Part shown: positions 1 to 12,270 of the stretch, piece after piece | How positions within the stretch are numbered: the stretch's first letter is position 1 | Layout of the letters: the number at the start of each line of letters is the position of its first letter | Source: Calliopum simillimum | Taxonomy: Eukaryota > Arthropoda > Insecta > Diptera > Lauxaniidae | Assembly: GCA_951812925.1 (NCBI GenBank) | Contig: OX638372.1 | Span: 47,924,245 to 47,988,244 of the forward strand | Direction: 5' to 3' | Length of the DNA stretch: 64,000 bases | Notes under the pieces: generated by a model | The model's database searches: none | Told to the model about the DNA's origin: nothing | The model's input: only the letters and a program-made list of their open reading frames with translations | Translations under genes and position numbers: made by a program

Positions 1-2475
1 CATGCGACGGGTATGCTTAAAATGTTTTCTGCTCCTTCTTTATCTGCTCCTTTTAGATTTCCTCCTTTTTCCTCTAAACAGGAAGTTACACATTTAAAAG
101 ACAAATGGATGTTTATATGTCTAGACATAAGTAAAAGGAAAATGTAACGCACAACATTAACGGGTATGGTAAAAGTTACAAGGAGAGACAGAGTGAGCGC
201 TTAAATACAACAAAGGCCTCCTACTGTTGTACGGTATTTTTGTTAATGTTTGAGGTGGATTCTTCTAATTTCGGGTGAAATATGAAGTCAACAAATACAT
301 TAATCAAAACTGTGCACAAGTTATGAAGCTCTTCCTGAAGTTTTTGTTTTTAAAATAATGAAAGTTTTTGTGCTTAAGTTGGCAATAAAAGTGTAAGTGG
401 GGTTGAACCTAGAAATCATAGGTCCTATTACCTAATGAAAATAGTAATTTTCAATAAATTTATTTTGTTTATTTTGCTTTAGCCAATAAAATAAATTAAT
501 GATTTAGTGTAAGTGCATAAATTATTTATAGCATGAAATGTGCTTTCTATATTTTAAGAAAATGAAAAAAAAAAATTATAATTAAATGTTCATAGGTTGA
601 AAATTCTAAGTAAGGAAATAATTCATTGTTTCAATTAAAACTCCATAAATATTCTTATGAAATTTAAAAATTAAAATATAATCTTTGGCTTAGCTGCTAT
701 GCAACTAAAGTTCATTTTATTAGTTTAAAGTACCTACTTTGTAGCTGTGTTTTTCAATCTTTAAATTAAGTTTTTAATTATGAGTAAATTAGCTGGCAAT
801 TGATTTTCAATTAAATTTTAAATTTTGATTATATTTTTTCATCAATAACCTGTTTCAAACAACAAAAGAAGTTTGAAGTCAGTTATAAAGTTTAAAAAAA
901 ATACATCACGATGAGAGTGGGTAAACTCTAGTGACTTTCGAAAGCAGCGTCAATTACATTTGATGTGAGGAAGAGGATCAAGGTACTTTCCTTTACCTCT
1001 TTCATGTATGTATTTAACAATTCCAAATTCTACGATTCATGAACATTCTACAAAGATCTGGCAGCTTCACTTCTTTCGTACTTTGGAGTTCTGAGGAAGA
1101 CAGTCAAATTGCTTCCCCTAACCCCCTTCTATTCATATATGATTAATGATAAAATGATGACTATTATTACATTGTGTAAGACTTTTACCCTTAGAAGAAA
1201 CTGAACTGATATTGTACTATATTTTTTTCTCTCACAAAGTGTGCACTTTTTAATTTTTGTTTTTTGTTTTTTTTTTTTTTTTCATCAAGCTATACTAACG
1301 CCAAGCTAGTCACCTACCACCATCTTTTATGTCGCAACTACCAAATCTTCTTCTCTTTGTATAATTTATATTACTTTTTTACCTCAAGCCGGAGTGTCAG
1401 TGCATAGTATTCATATACAAAATTTCTTTCTTTCCAAGGAAAGAAATACATTTCATTTTACTTTTTTTATTTCAACTTTTATTTATCCTGCAAAACACTT
1501 TTAAAATAGATAAACCTATAAACTTGTAGAATAATAGTGTTGATACGGGTGACAAAAGGGCTATGAATGTTGAAAAAGATGACTAAGACGTGAGTAAAAA
1601 AAATCAAACGAACCAGGAGTCGTGCCACCACTACCTCTCCGTGGACTGGTCGCGTTTGCGTCGCTGATCTGTTTTTGCATCCCGATGTCAAAATTCAAGA
1701 GAGTCGCGCCACCGCTGCCTCCTCATTGTCCTCTGCTAACCTGTCCTTTATTGTCTTATTCGTTTACGAGAGCCAGAACAGGAAATTATTGAGAAAACAA
1801 AACCTACAGTTCTAGTCAGTATCCACTTACTTTGAAGGTTTAGGTATTGTCCAAGCATTGTTGAAATATTCACAGAACACTTCTTAACTCATTGCCGGTT
1901 GGGTTATTAGAGAGCGATACCATCGCCAGTACTTGTATTCCACCATTTCATTTCCATCCACGATCAGCTTTTTCCTTTTTAGCGATAATATTGGACCAGG
2001 GTTGCTGCTGCACGCGATAAATTATTGTCCTAAAACTCTTTACTTACTAAATACCTTTAGTTTTAAATAAATTTTAGACTTATTTACCTAATAATTCATA
2101 TTTTACTTTACTTTTATAGTGTTTTAATGCTATTAATACTGTTTATTTATTACATAAAAACCCAGGATGTGAACGCAAATAATGGGTACGATTTGCGTCC
2201 TGACAGCCTTTTTGAGCGATGAGCCTCTACAAGACTCTTTCACAGTGTGCGGTACCTCGTAAGAGGCTTTAATTATCTTGAACACTTCCCAGATTTTCGT
2301 GCTTATTTTTTTCAAAGATCGTTTCCACGATCACATCGAACCGTCACGTGTTCGATTCTCATTAAGATTACTGATTCTTGCCCTTAACGACCGAACAACT
2401 CTTACTTTAATCAAAAATGTTGATTCAATCAAGTTTTGAGATGTTTTTTTTGTCTAAAATCAATACAATATTATA
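1..2475. other. AT-rich sequence without recognisable gene
   Basis: No coding region with family features was found on either strand. There are poly-T/poly-A runs (for example near 1258-1283). Two similar GAGTCG[TC]GCCACC segments lie about 82 bases apart, near 1617 and 1699, and look like a local duplication. Short ORFs here lack domains and have the composition expected of AT-rich noncoding DNA. Confidence 0.6.
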
Positions 2476-2587
2476 AAAGGTGATCCTATATGAGGTCCCT
2501 TTTCGAACTGAGTTGTTTTGACAGCTGTTATATGTCAAATGGCTTGTCCATATGACGTTTGCGTTCAGTATTCAATACGACCCAATC

Positions 2588-3340
2588 ATGAATAGACTTA
2601 CTCCTGAACAACGTTTTTGAATTGTGGAAACTTACTACCAAAGTCAGTCAGAAAATGTTATAGAGTCCTTCAACATCATTTTGGACGTTATGAGCGTCCA
2701 ACTGAGCACACTATTCGTAAAACCATCAATAGATTCATCATTCAACCAGAGTGCATACAGCCCGTAATATAGAATATTGCTGCAGTAGCAGAGATTGTTC
2801 GTGAAAACCGTGAACAATCCATTCGTCGTCGATCTCAGGCTTTGGGCATCTCTTATGGATCATTGCGGCGTGATCTTGGTCTGTAGGCCTATAAAATACA
2901 GCTCGTACAAGAATTGAAGCCAGCTGATCTCGGTGTACGTTTTACGTTTATGGGCCTTACAACAACTTCAAATTGATCCATTATTTTATCGAAAAATTGT
3001 GTTTAGCGACGTAGTTCATTTCTGATTGAACGTTAACAAGCAAAATTGCCGTATTTGGGCCGATGAACAACCAGAAGCAATCCAAGAGCTTTCAATGTAT
3101 CTCGATAAAAATGTACTGTTTGGTGTGGCTTATGGGAAGGGGACATAACCGGATCAAACAGAGTATTGCTTAATAAATTTTTGTTGCCAAAACTTCAGGA
3201 TATTAGCTTTGGAAACCAACATAACTCGTGTTATTCACGGAATTATGGCCAATATGCTCGAAAGAGTTGTCGAAAATTGGACCCACAAAATGAACCATTT
3301 AAGAGCTAGTCGTGGGCAACATTTGAACGAAATAATTTAA
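2588..3340 (+). pseudogene. Mariner-family transposase pseudogene
   Basis: The translation begins MNRLTPEQR and keeps family landmarks in order across frames: an N-terminal helix-turn-helix segment, a SIRRRSQ-like stretch, KIQLVQELKP, FYRKIVFSD (the first catalytic Asp region), VNKQNCRIW, and a C-terminal block MLERVVENWTHKMNHL followed by RASRGQH. The start at 2588 is the first Met of the recognisable N-terminus. The central part, which should carry the remaining catalytic residues, is shortened and corrupted, and several in-frame stops are present (for example just after the first nine residues). It cannot encode an active enzyme. The same subfamily appears, decayed, on the minus strand at 14345-14572 and 47620-48180. 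Confidence 0.75.
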
Positions 3341-3403
3341 AAGATTTGCATCAATACATTGATTTTTATGTATTTTATTTAGAAAACAAAGTAGGAATAG
3401 GAA

Positions 3404-4901
3404 CACGGTTCTCCGGAACGAGGGATTAATCATAGTTTGAGGCACCTCTGATTTTCTTGTTCTATACCATACCTGATAGTGTTAGCAACAAAATAAAATA
3501 ACTTTAAAAATCGCCAGTAGGTGCCCCGTCCCCAAAATGGGCGCAAGTACTAATCTACTATAAACATTCAGAATTTGCTTGTTTTTTTGTTAATTTGCTT
3601 CATGGATTCAGAATCATTCCAGTTAATTTCAATAAAATCTACTCAGGGTACTACTATCGATCAGGAGGAGGTCTCACACTTGCAAAACAGGCGGTTCCAC
3701 GCCCCCAAAAGCGAAATTTCATCATATCTCTTACATTTTTCGACGCAGGTTGATGAGGTTTGGTACACATATAAAGAAAACCAAATAAATAACATGCATT
3801 GAAAAAATGGGTAGTGCTACGCCCACCAAAAAAAAAAATCGTCATTTCTCATAAACTATCCCATGCAAATGGGTGAGATTTGGTGCATATGTAAAAGGCA
3901 ACGATTCATTTAAGCTCTTATGTAAAATTTTACGTTGCCATGACGCCAATATAAGTAAAAGCGCTATGGGATATGCTAGTAAATTTATTAACTAATCCAA
4001 AATTATATGAAAAAATACATTACATAACACAAAATTTTTTATTTACTCCTTTTAATCTTCATTACAAAATTTCATTATTTTAAGAATTTCTATTTACTTT
4101 AAATGGCGCTCATTGTAATCACAGACTGCTCTAAGAAGTTTATCAGTATAATTTTTATGAGATGTAATTATTTTGTAGTTTTTCCAAACGGATGTACATG
4201 ATGTAAAGATTCTATTTTTTTACTTTCTTTTTCCCATTTCACTTTATATAGAGAATATATTATACTTTATCACTACCGACACTTTAGCGGACGATTCTTT
4301 ATTATGACTATTTAATAAAAATTAATGACAGAAATTGTGACGATATAGAGAAGACTTCTTTGTTTGTAATTAGATAAAAGATAAAATTAAATAATGAGAG
4401 TGAATTGTGGATATTTAGATTTTATTTCACCCATTTAGATTTAGATTTCAGCCTTTTGCTTGATATTGTTTATGAGAAATGACGATTTTATTTTTGGTGG
4501 GAGTGGCACCACCCATTTTTTCAATGCATGTTATTTTTTTTGTTTTCTTCATATGTGTTCTAAGCCTCATTGAGCTGCGTCAAAAAATATAAGAGATATG
4601 ATGAAATTTCGTTTTTGGGGGCGTGGAATCGCCTATTTTGCAAATGTGAGACCTCCTCCTGATCGATAGTAATGATCTGTGAAAATTTCAATCTGGATGG
4701 ATTCTGAATCCATAAAACAAATAAACAAATAAACAAAAAAACAAGCAAATTCTGAATATTGTGCCCATTTTGGGGGCGGGGCACCTACTTACGATTTTAA
4801 AAACTATTTTGTTTTGTTGCTAACACTATCAGGTATGGTATAAAAAAAGAAAATCAGAGGTGCCTCAAACTATGATTAATTCCTCGTTCCGGAGAACCGT
4901 G
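3404..4901. mobile_element. Fold-back element, CACGGTT termini, 4-bp TSD (FB-a)
   Basis: Two long inverted arms (about 3404-3858 and 4463-4901) match at high identity around a loop of about 600 bp. The ends read CACGGTTCTCCGG and, in inverse, CCGGAGAACCGTG. GGAA stands directly outside both ends (3400-3403 and 4902-4905), a 4-bp TSD. The arms contain GC-richer patches of the GGGCG/CCACGCCC type and no transposase. Removing the element reunites the host mariner with its 3' terminal repeat, which independently supports these boundaries. Termini and TSD length match the element at 40285-41654. Confidence 0.82.
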
Positions 4902-5008
4902 GGAAGCTCTTATTGGATCAACCGTTATATAATTCTAGAAAACGCAAACTAATTTTTAATTTAGAAAAAAAGATTTCTTTTGCAGTGGAATATCAAATTT
5001 ATGAAAAC

Positions 5009-5330
5009 TAGAATCTCCCAGTGGTCAAAATTCGACCACAAATGTATTTAGTAATTTTGGTACTTTTTAGACACTTTCAGTATAGTATAATTAAAGCAAA
5101 ATATAAACAAAATAAAAACCATGAAGTCAGTGTTATGCTTTTTGTCTCTCTCTTTGTGCTTTATCTTTTCTTTAGCTCTGTAAAACCGTGTAATTTGTTG
5201 TTGATATTGAACAATTTATATTTAATTTTACCTGGCTTAAAGTCAAAATATGAACATAGTTTTAACTTAATGCACATCTACATACAAATACCTTTCTAAT
5301 GGTGTATAATATTAAGTCGTACTTCATTTC
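5009..5330 (+). repeat. Dispersed repeat, inverted copy at 20488-20811
   Basis: The stretch from TAGAATC to the GGTGTATAAT/AAGTCGTAC region reappears in reverse complement at 20488-20811 at clearly high identity. Shared blocks include CCACAAATGTATTTA-like and CTTTCTAATGGTGTATAAT-like sequence. No coding potential, and no terminal repeats or TSD recognised. It is probably a nonautonomous element or a fragment of one. Confidence 0.65.
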
Positions 5331-7430
5331 TAATTTCTTGCTTATTACTATATGGATTATTCTGTTGGAAATCTTTCTCTCTATATATTCTGAATTGAGT
5401 TTTCGTAGGACATATTTTAAGCCAGTCAAACTAGATTTGAGGAAAAATTGTGAGGACCTTTTTTGATATGTTGTACAGAGGAAAATTCTCTACCGATTGG
5501 TGTATGTACCTTAGAATTATTGGACTTTTTAAAACTTTAAAGCCCTCTAGTTCGTTGACCAGACTTTATACCATAAAAATATTTTGTATCTGGATCGAGG
5601 ACTTACTATATATAGGTAAGACATATTCAGATATTACTAAAATTAGAGACATCAAAATTTTTTAGCTTGTTCTTCACGAGGAAAACCCCAATATATATAA
5701 TATCCCGGAAAAACTGGGAGGACCCATTTTGTTATGTTGTTTAGGGCGAAATTCTCTATTTATTCGTATGGGTTTTAAGAAAATCGGAATTGGTGCAAAA
5801 CTCACTTACATATATAGCCAGTATCTAATTTTATTGGTCTATTTCATCGTCTGTAAAAAACATTTGATTACAAAAAAAAAAAAAATTCTTTTGAAATTGA
5901 AATCATTCACATAAGTTTGTTTATACCCGAAAAATGTTTAAAACATGAAATAATGCCAAACCATTCCACACAAACGATTGAGTGGAAACATATAGGAAGA
6001 TAACAAGCCATAACTTATTAAAAAATAACATTAAAAAGAAAAAAACCATTAAAAGATTTTATCCTGAAAACAACAACATAATTTTGAGCGATAACAACAC
6101 TTTTTGGGATTAATGAGTGCCAAAAAAGTTAACGAAAAGTCAAATAAAAATGTCACCATAAATATCAATTAAATTTGTTAAAAAAGGTCAGTTCATGAGA
6201 AAGAACCGCAATGCAAACACAAACAGTAAAACCACAAAATGTAAAATCCACACACACACACACATATACAGATAAACACAAATATGAATAAATTGGTGTT
6301 ATTCATATCAAATGTTGCCTGATTTTGATCTTTATATCCTTGAAATTTATATAAATTATATTTTATTGTTATGGCTAAACTACATTTTAAATGTCCTCGT
6401 CGCACTAGCTAACCTCTTTACACATACATACATACATACACACAAACACTTATGTTTTTTTTACAGTGTGTCCTTGTGTTTCCTCGAGTGGAATATTTAA
6501 TGTAAGTTTGTATTGTTAATGGTACTGCCTATTGCCTGCCTGCGTGTTGCTTGACACTCGCCCGTCAAAATGGCAGTACGTAGGATTTGTTACGTCCCAC
6601 TAAGTATTGCTTATCTGCTATTTTATCTTAATTCATAAAAAACATCAGAAAATTTATTATCAGGGTCAATGTTTGAAGTCTTTGTTTTTTTTTTTTTTTT
6701 TCATTTGTTCCCTTGAATGGAAATCTAGGTTAAGATGTAAATTAACTAAATGTTACGAATATGCAGAATATGGCTTAAATGTGCTGTGCTATTTTAAGCA
6801 TTTGAATACGCAAATTATGTTTAGGTATGTTTTATTGAATAACTTTGGGAGTAAAGAATTTGAATTACTTTAATAAAGTGGTATTTTTTTTAAATTTTTT
6901 TGTGAAAATAACTAATCATCCGATGGAATTTTTAACAGATAAAAATGACTTTGATGAAAGCTTTGAAGCATCATGATGCGTGGAAGCATTTAAGGTAGTC
7001 CTTCAAACGTGTAAAAGCATCGAAAGTCTCGTAACCTCTTTAAACTGACATTAGTTCGTATTGATTTTGACAACTCATCATGTTTTATTGAGAACTGAGA
7101 AATGCGAGAGAGTGGGACCATGCTAAGATAATAAAGAAATACATCGAAAAAGTTTTTGAGCAGAATCTCATCTCCGCCACTTTTCTCGTCTACTGGAATC
7201 AAATATTACTTTTACCAATCAAAACGATCCAATCTACGAAGAACAATATGAAGTTTCCGTGTGATTATTATAAGAGCATTGATTCTTGAGAATCGTGACC
7301 ACACTTCTAAAAAGTTTAATGAAAAAATGAAAAACAACCGCGGCTAGCCGAGAAAACGAATGGATAAATTAAGACATTGCAAAACATTGCCGCTTTGAGC
7401 AATGCAAAGGTAAGGCAGAGTTTTCATTCA
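5331..7430. other. AT-rich noncoding stretch with microsatellites
   Basis: Contains a CA run near 6250, a (CATA)n run near 6422-6445 and poly-T/poly-A tracts. Short ORFs here have no recognisable domain. Confidence 0.5.
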
Positions 7431-7499
7431 GGGGACAGTTTTGCACAGTTTGACGGTGATATCTCAGAGAGGCTGATTCATAGAAAATATTTTTGAAAA

Positions 7500-7790
7500 T
7501 TCCACGATTACGCCCAAAAATCTGAAAGAGGTGTCAAAAAAATAAGCTCTTATTTTTTATTTCAAATTGGTTTTTTGAGGTCAAATAGAGGTCACGCAAA
7601 GTATTTGATTCAAAAATGCTCGGAATGATTATAGTTTTTTATAAATACTTTGATCCAAGCTAGAAAATTTGATATATCATACAACTCATTCTGCGCATCT
7701 TTCAGATTGTAATAAAATAAAAACTGAATCAATTCAAGATTTTGCATGAATCGACGATACGCGACCTCTAAATGACCAACAAAAAAATTT
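7500..7790. repeat. Palindromic repeat related to the interior of the Transib-type element
   Basis: The block around 7660-7790 (TTTGATATATCA..., TTGTAATAAAATAAAAACTG, GCGACCTCT, AATGACC) is the same family as 34745-34880 inside the element at 34213-35910. A second shared block (CCCAAAAATCTG plus GGTGTCAA) lies at 7514-7535 and, inverted, near 34903-34930. Within this locus the GAGGTCACGC segment near 7585 pairs with the GCGACCTC segment near 7758, so it is itself a degenerate palindrome. Its ends are not recognised. Confidence 0.55.
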
Positions 7791-8065
7791 TATATGGGGG
7801 ATAGGTCTAATACTTTAGTTGCAAAAAAAGCGCTAAAAAAAACAAAGAGAAAATTTAAATGAATGCTAAATTTTAACAGTAAGAATTTAAAAGAAAATTA
7901 GAGAGGAACTGCTAATATTTTAATAAGAAAGTTATGTCTATTAATGAGGCTACCCGAAAAGATTATGATTAAATGATTAATATTTCTTATTATTTTAACA
8001 CACCAGTTCATCGTATTAATACTAATCTAAAATTTGTTACGAAAAATTTGACTTCATTCATAGAC

Positions 8066-8250
8066 GTAGTTTCCTTCAATAGTACGTATAATATAGTGAT
8101 TCCAATGCTTTTCTATCGTTTCCATAACTTTCATTTAGAATGATTTGTGCAAATCTTCAAAATTCGCTTTAATTTCGGCAATCTTCTTTTCATCAGAGCC
8201 ATATATCATTTTCCGGCGAGTATTTCTTTGAGATATATGGAACTCTTTCG
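8066..8250 (-). pseudogene. C-terminal scrap of a mariner transposase
   Basis: Read on the minus strand, the translation contains a segment ending KIAEIKANFEDLHKSF. After a frame change comes KLWKR, and then, after a gap, a GNYV motif and a stop. This resembles the family pattern at the extreme C-terminus of mariner transposases (an acidic helix, a KLxxRW segment, then GNYV near the stop). Nothing upstream is recognisable. The assignment rests on a short pattern. Confidence 0.42.
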
Positions 8251-8605
8251 AACAGAGCTTTCTCATTAATAAATATTCATTCACTAATCCTTTCATGGCC
8301 TCAAGCAAATAACAACTATGTAATGATTTTAGATATTTAGAGTGATTTATTGAGCATCTGAAAAACATATTTTTTAAAAAAAAAACCAAAAAAATTTTAA
8401 CAGGTTGTCAGGAATTTTCTTAAACATATACTTTTCTTGGAATACTTTTTCTCCATACATTTTTATATCGCGGTTGAGACAGATACCATTTTTTAAAAGG
8501 GTAATAACTCGGAAGGTAAGGGTCCAATTGTAAAAGTTCCAAAGTAAAGTTAAATAAGTAAGATTATGGCTATTAGATGCTAGTAAAAAAATTAAATTAC
8601 ACTCT

Positions 8606-9425
8606 CACGGTGTTCAAACAAGCTATATTAATGGGACGACATGGGTACCCTTTGTTTGCTGAAATTTATAGTTCTGAATCTCCTGAGTAAAATCACATGC
8701 TCTTTAAAATCGAATTTTCGGCACTTTTCATTTTTTTGGAAAAGGTAAGTAAAACTAGTAAGGTTGTTACCTCTAGCCTGGCCAAACGTTAAATACCTTA
8801 CACAGCTGTGCTTTGAAAATTTTGCTTATATGGGGGGTACCTCGCCTTCTTGTCCGGATTCACCCAGTTTTTTCTCAGAGCTTGCGCTTACAATCCTTAG
8901 TATTTATGTGTAGTTTAGTTGCATTATCGTGAAAAATTGCATTTTGATTATATTTTTTGTATGGGCGGTAGGCGTGTCCTTTGACCGCTTTCACTCATTT
9001 TCAACCCCCCGAGCTTCCTTTTACGAGTGAGGCTGTGCACTAAATTTCATTGAATTATCTTGCTTAGTTTTCCCAATAAATGTATTTTCACACACAGCCA
9101 GCCAGCCAGCCAGCCAGCCACCCACCCAGCCAGCCAGCCAGTCAGACAGACAGACGGACATGGCTATATCGAATTAGAAGGTGACTTTGATCAAGACTAT
9201 ATATACTTTTCTTTATCTGCCACGCTTCCTTCTCAGCGTTACAAACGGAAGGACAAAGTGAATATACCCTGGGTGTAGGGTATAAAAATAAGCAAATGAA
9301 ACAAAAATTAAACCAACCATTTTCGATGTATTTGTCAATGCTGATTCCGAATCCAGTCTTGAAATTGCCGTATCTCAAATGGTTTTTGAGATATCCTAAC
9401 TTAAAGGTTAGACCATTTTACGCTA
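8606..9425. repeat. Half of a CACGGTGTTC-ended fold-back element, split by Helentron-like copy A
   Basis: The piece 8606-8750 begins CACGGTGTTCAAA. It matches the reverse complement of the right arm of the fold-back at 10568-11149 and the segment ending at 31993. Its continuation (GATGTATTT...GATTC.GAATCCAGTCT...TTTTTGAGATATCCTAAC) resumes at about 9289, after the insertion at 8755-9284. A second arm is not seen. Confidence 0.55.
8755..9284 (-). mobile_element. Helentron-associated (DINE-1/HINE-like) element, copy A
   Basis: Reverse-oriented member of the eight-copy family in this window. Its 3' end (CTAG) is at 8755-8758. The 3' hairpin (GCCTGGCC core) is degenerate. The GTCY/CTGG-type tetranucleotide microsatellite is at about 9095-9160, and the 5' subterminal repeat (GGTATA...CCCTGGGTGTAGGGTAT in this orientation) ends at about 9284. 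It sits inside a fold-back relic. Confidence 0.72.
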
Positions 9426-10567
9426 TTTTTGAAGCGATATAAAAAGACTGGGTTGTTTTTAGCTATAAAATGTGATATGGTGGCTTAAAGTTTCAGTTTT
9501 TTTCTTCAAAACTCAATTATATCGATATCTCTTTTTCTTTCGAAATATCGCAAACTGAAATATAAGGAAACGTGTTTTTTTAAAAAAAAAAACTTTTTTT
9601 TTTGCCACAGATTTGATGTTTACCAATTTATTTTGCCAATTTGGTGACGAGTGCGTTCAGCATGCACGGTGTTTATACCAATCGGCTCAATAGATCTATT
9701 TCCAAATAATAATTTTCAATACAAATTCAGATTTTACCATTGTTTTAAATATTATGAAAAATTGGGTCACTTATTAATAAATTCTCAGAATGTTATTAAA
9801 TTAAGAAGCGTAACGTGCGTGAGCTGGTGCTATCTCATAATTACATAGATATTTTTAACATGTAAGTAAAAATATGCCATTTAATGACCTTCTTAACTAA
9901 TGTAAAAACATTTTTTTCTTTCATAAAACAATACTTATTTGCACACGTTTACAGCCCAAAATATCCTTCACTCAATAAAAAACATAGTTAATGCGATCAA
10001 CGTCATTCCAGTTACAAATTTTCTACATTGACATCAACCGCAAATACCACATGAAATATTACCGAAACGCTTTAAAAGTTTGGTCAATATGTTTCCGTTT
10101 TTTTTTTCTTTTTTTTTATTAAACATAATAAATTCCTTTTTTTTATACCTTAAAAAATATCTCTTTTCTATTTCCAACTAAAGACAAATTGCTTTATCGC
10201 ATTGTGATTGCAACTGTGTGAGTTGATGTGTTCTTTATTGCGTCTGTCTGTGTGATTAAAACTACCCACACAATGAAGCTCACTATTAATCAATCATGTC
10301 CCATCAATAGCAAAAAGAACGTACGAAAAAACCACCAAAAAAAAAAAAACGAACAAACTTTGGACTAACAAAGGAATTTTGCTACAAACATCACTAACAA
10401 CAACAACAACATTAACAATTACAACAAAAATATTGTTGATTTGGTACAACAAAGTCAAGCGTTGTTGTTAAGTTGTTAAAAAAGGAAATTTTCTTTTGTC
10501 ATCTTTGATATATCGTTAAAAAAGTCGCAACGTACCATGTACACAAATGCTGCTGCTGCTGTGAAAC

Positions 10568-11149
10568 TCGGTAGGAATTTTTAAAATGAGTGATAACCCA
10601 AGGTTTTCAAGCAAGTCCTGAATCTCCTGAGTAAAAATGATATGCTTTTCAATATCGAAACCTTGACAATTTTTTTTTTTTTTTGGCAAAATGGGTTAAT
10701 TAATGGGTAGTTTTCATAGGTCTTCTAAGGAGAGTAAAAATAAGTTAATGAAACGAAAGCCACTTTTGATGTATTTTTCGATGTTGATTCTGAATCCAGT
10801 CTCAAAATTGCTTTATCTCGAATGGTTTTTGAGATATCCTAACTTGAAAGTGTTCATTCCATTCAAGATACAGTAATTTTGAGACCGGATTCAGAATAAG
10901 TTTTGACAAATACATCGCAAATGGCTATTTGTGTTTTTCTGTGATTTACTTATATTTTTACTTTCCTTAGAGGATCAATGGAAACTGTCTATTAACCCAT
11001 TTTGACAAATAAAAAAATAAATAAAAAGTGCTAAGATTTCGATTTAAAAAAAAAAATTGTTTTTTACTTAGGATTTTTAGGACTATTATGATTCAATAAA
11101 AAAAGGTTACCCTACGTCATCCCATTAAGATAGCTTTTTGAACACCGTG
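10568..11149. mobile_element. Fold-back element with ACCGTG terminus (FB family 1)
   Basis: A palindrome centred near 10860. The left arm carries AAAATGGGTTAAT, the GATTCTGAATCCAGTCTC block and TTTTTGAGATATCCTAAC; the right arm carries their complements. The right end reads GAACACCGTG at 11149, followed by AAAC. The left end is eroded (TCGGT at 10568), but AAAC precedes it at 10564-10567, giving a likely 4-bp TSD. Related sequence is at 8606-9425 and 31700-31993. Confidence 0.58.
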
Positions 11150-11343
11150 AAACAGGTTTGTTAAAATAACAATTTTATCGTGTAACTTTAACATTTGATA
11201 TTGTTAAATTAGCAGTTTTAAAACATTAAATTTACATTGAAATATCCTTACTTCTTGGATGGAATTAGGTGAAACTATTTTCGTCGGCATTAGAAGTGAT
11301 GGCCGAAATATACATAAAAGAACCAGAATTTGATTAAAATAAG

Positions 11344-11780
11344 AATGCTCTAAGCAAGCTTAAGCCTCACAAGAGCAGTGGAGAAAATGGTATTCCAGAG
11401 GAAAGACTGAAATATAGCGGAGAAGAGATGATAAAGATTCTACATGAATTGGTAGCAAAAACTTGGCAGTCCAATAGCTAGCCTGATGAATGGTTGGCAA
11501 GTTTAATATTATTCATAAACAAAAAATTAGATAAAGCAGCCTGCTCTAATTATTGCGGAATAGCGCTTTTGAGTTCCGAGAATAAAGTATGAACGAAAAT
11601 ATTGCACGAATATTTGCGATGACGAAATCCTAAATGACTACCAGGCGGAATTTCGAAATTATCGATCTAAAATTGACCAGAAATTTATCGTAATCAAACT
11701 CTTGAAAAATTCTGCGCATACAACATTGACATATACTGCCGTTTCGTCTACTTTAAATAATCATTCGATAGCTTGGACCA
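11344..11780 (+). pseudogene. Reverse transcriptase fragment of an RTE/jockey-type LINE
   Basis: The translation holds RT fingers/palm landmarks: LKPHKSSGENGIPEE (a KxxGxDGIPxE-type block), PDEW, ILFINKK.DKAACSNYCGIALL (the xNYRGIxLL block), DYQAEFRNYRS (QxGFRxxRST block), then after frameshifts YCRFVYFK and SFDSLDQ (the catalytic (F/Y)xDFxxAFDSxxR region with its first Asp lost). Several stops and frameshifts interrupt it. It is cut at 11780 by the sequence starting at 11781, which looks like a hAT terminus. No other part of this element was found nearby. Confidence 0.62.
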
Positions 11781-12270
11781 GCGGTCGGCAACTGGCGGAC
11801 CGCGGTCCAAGTCCGAACCGCACAACGCAAAAACCCGGACCGTCAAAAATATTTTAAAGTTTAAGTTACTTAAGTAAATTATTTAAAAAATATTTTGTTG
11901 TGGATAAAACTACTTTTGTCAAGAATTTATTTATTTGCAGCAAGATTCCAAAGCTTTGCAGAAATAGAAAATTTATCGTCACTCTTAAGATCCTTTTGGA
12001 ATTTTACTATCTGCAGAATGGACTGTTGGGCTGTGAAGTTGTTCGGTCTTTCAAAGCCCTTTCTCCAAATAGAGACAATATACTTGCAGGAAGACACTTT
12101 CTTTAAAATATATAGAACTGCATTGGTCGAAGAATTTTAGAGTTGGCTCCATATCGCTCAAGATTAACTGCCGAAATAATAATTTTTTGTATTGGAATGA
12201 AAGCTGTACGAGTATTAAATCAGGAACAAATATGATTATATCCTGCATGGCATAGTGCCCTCAAACTGCT
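11781..12270 (+). mobile_element. Possible hAT-family element (one terminus only)
   Basis: The sequence CAGCGGTCGGCAACTGGCGG at 11781 fits the CAGnGGTCGGCAA-type terminus of many hAT elements and interrupts the RT fragment abruptly. The matching 3' end and the expected 8-bp TSD were not found, so the right boundary is a guess. ORFs at 11895-12140 have no recognised domain. Confidence 0.4.

Larger units (their letters stand above)
2476..4925 (+). mobile_element. Mariner/IS630-like element, decayed, with a nested fold-back element
   Basis: A transposase relic lies between diverged terminal repeats. The 5' end (AAAAGGTGATCC near 2476) resembles the reverse complement of the 3' end (AACGGTTGATCC, ending near 4925), and TA dinucleotides flank both ends. 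The 3' terminal repeat is separated from the transposase only by the fold-back element at 3404-4901. Removing that element with one GGAA copy restores a normal distance from stop codon to terminus, so the mariner inserted first. The element is dead: several stops and frameshifts. Confidence 0.72.

Noticed and set aside
9100..9160. CAGCCAGCCAGC arrays at several sites as possible CRISPR-like or regulatory arrays
   Set aside because: They are tetranucleotide microsatellites at a fixed place in each Helentron-like copy; there are no spacers.
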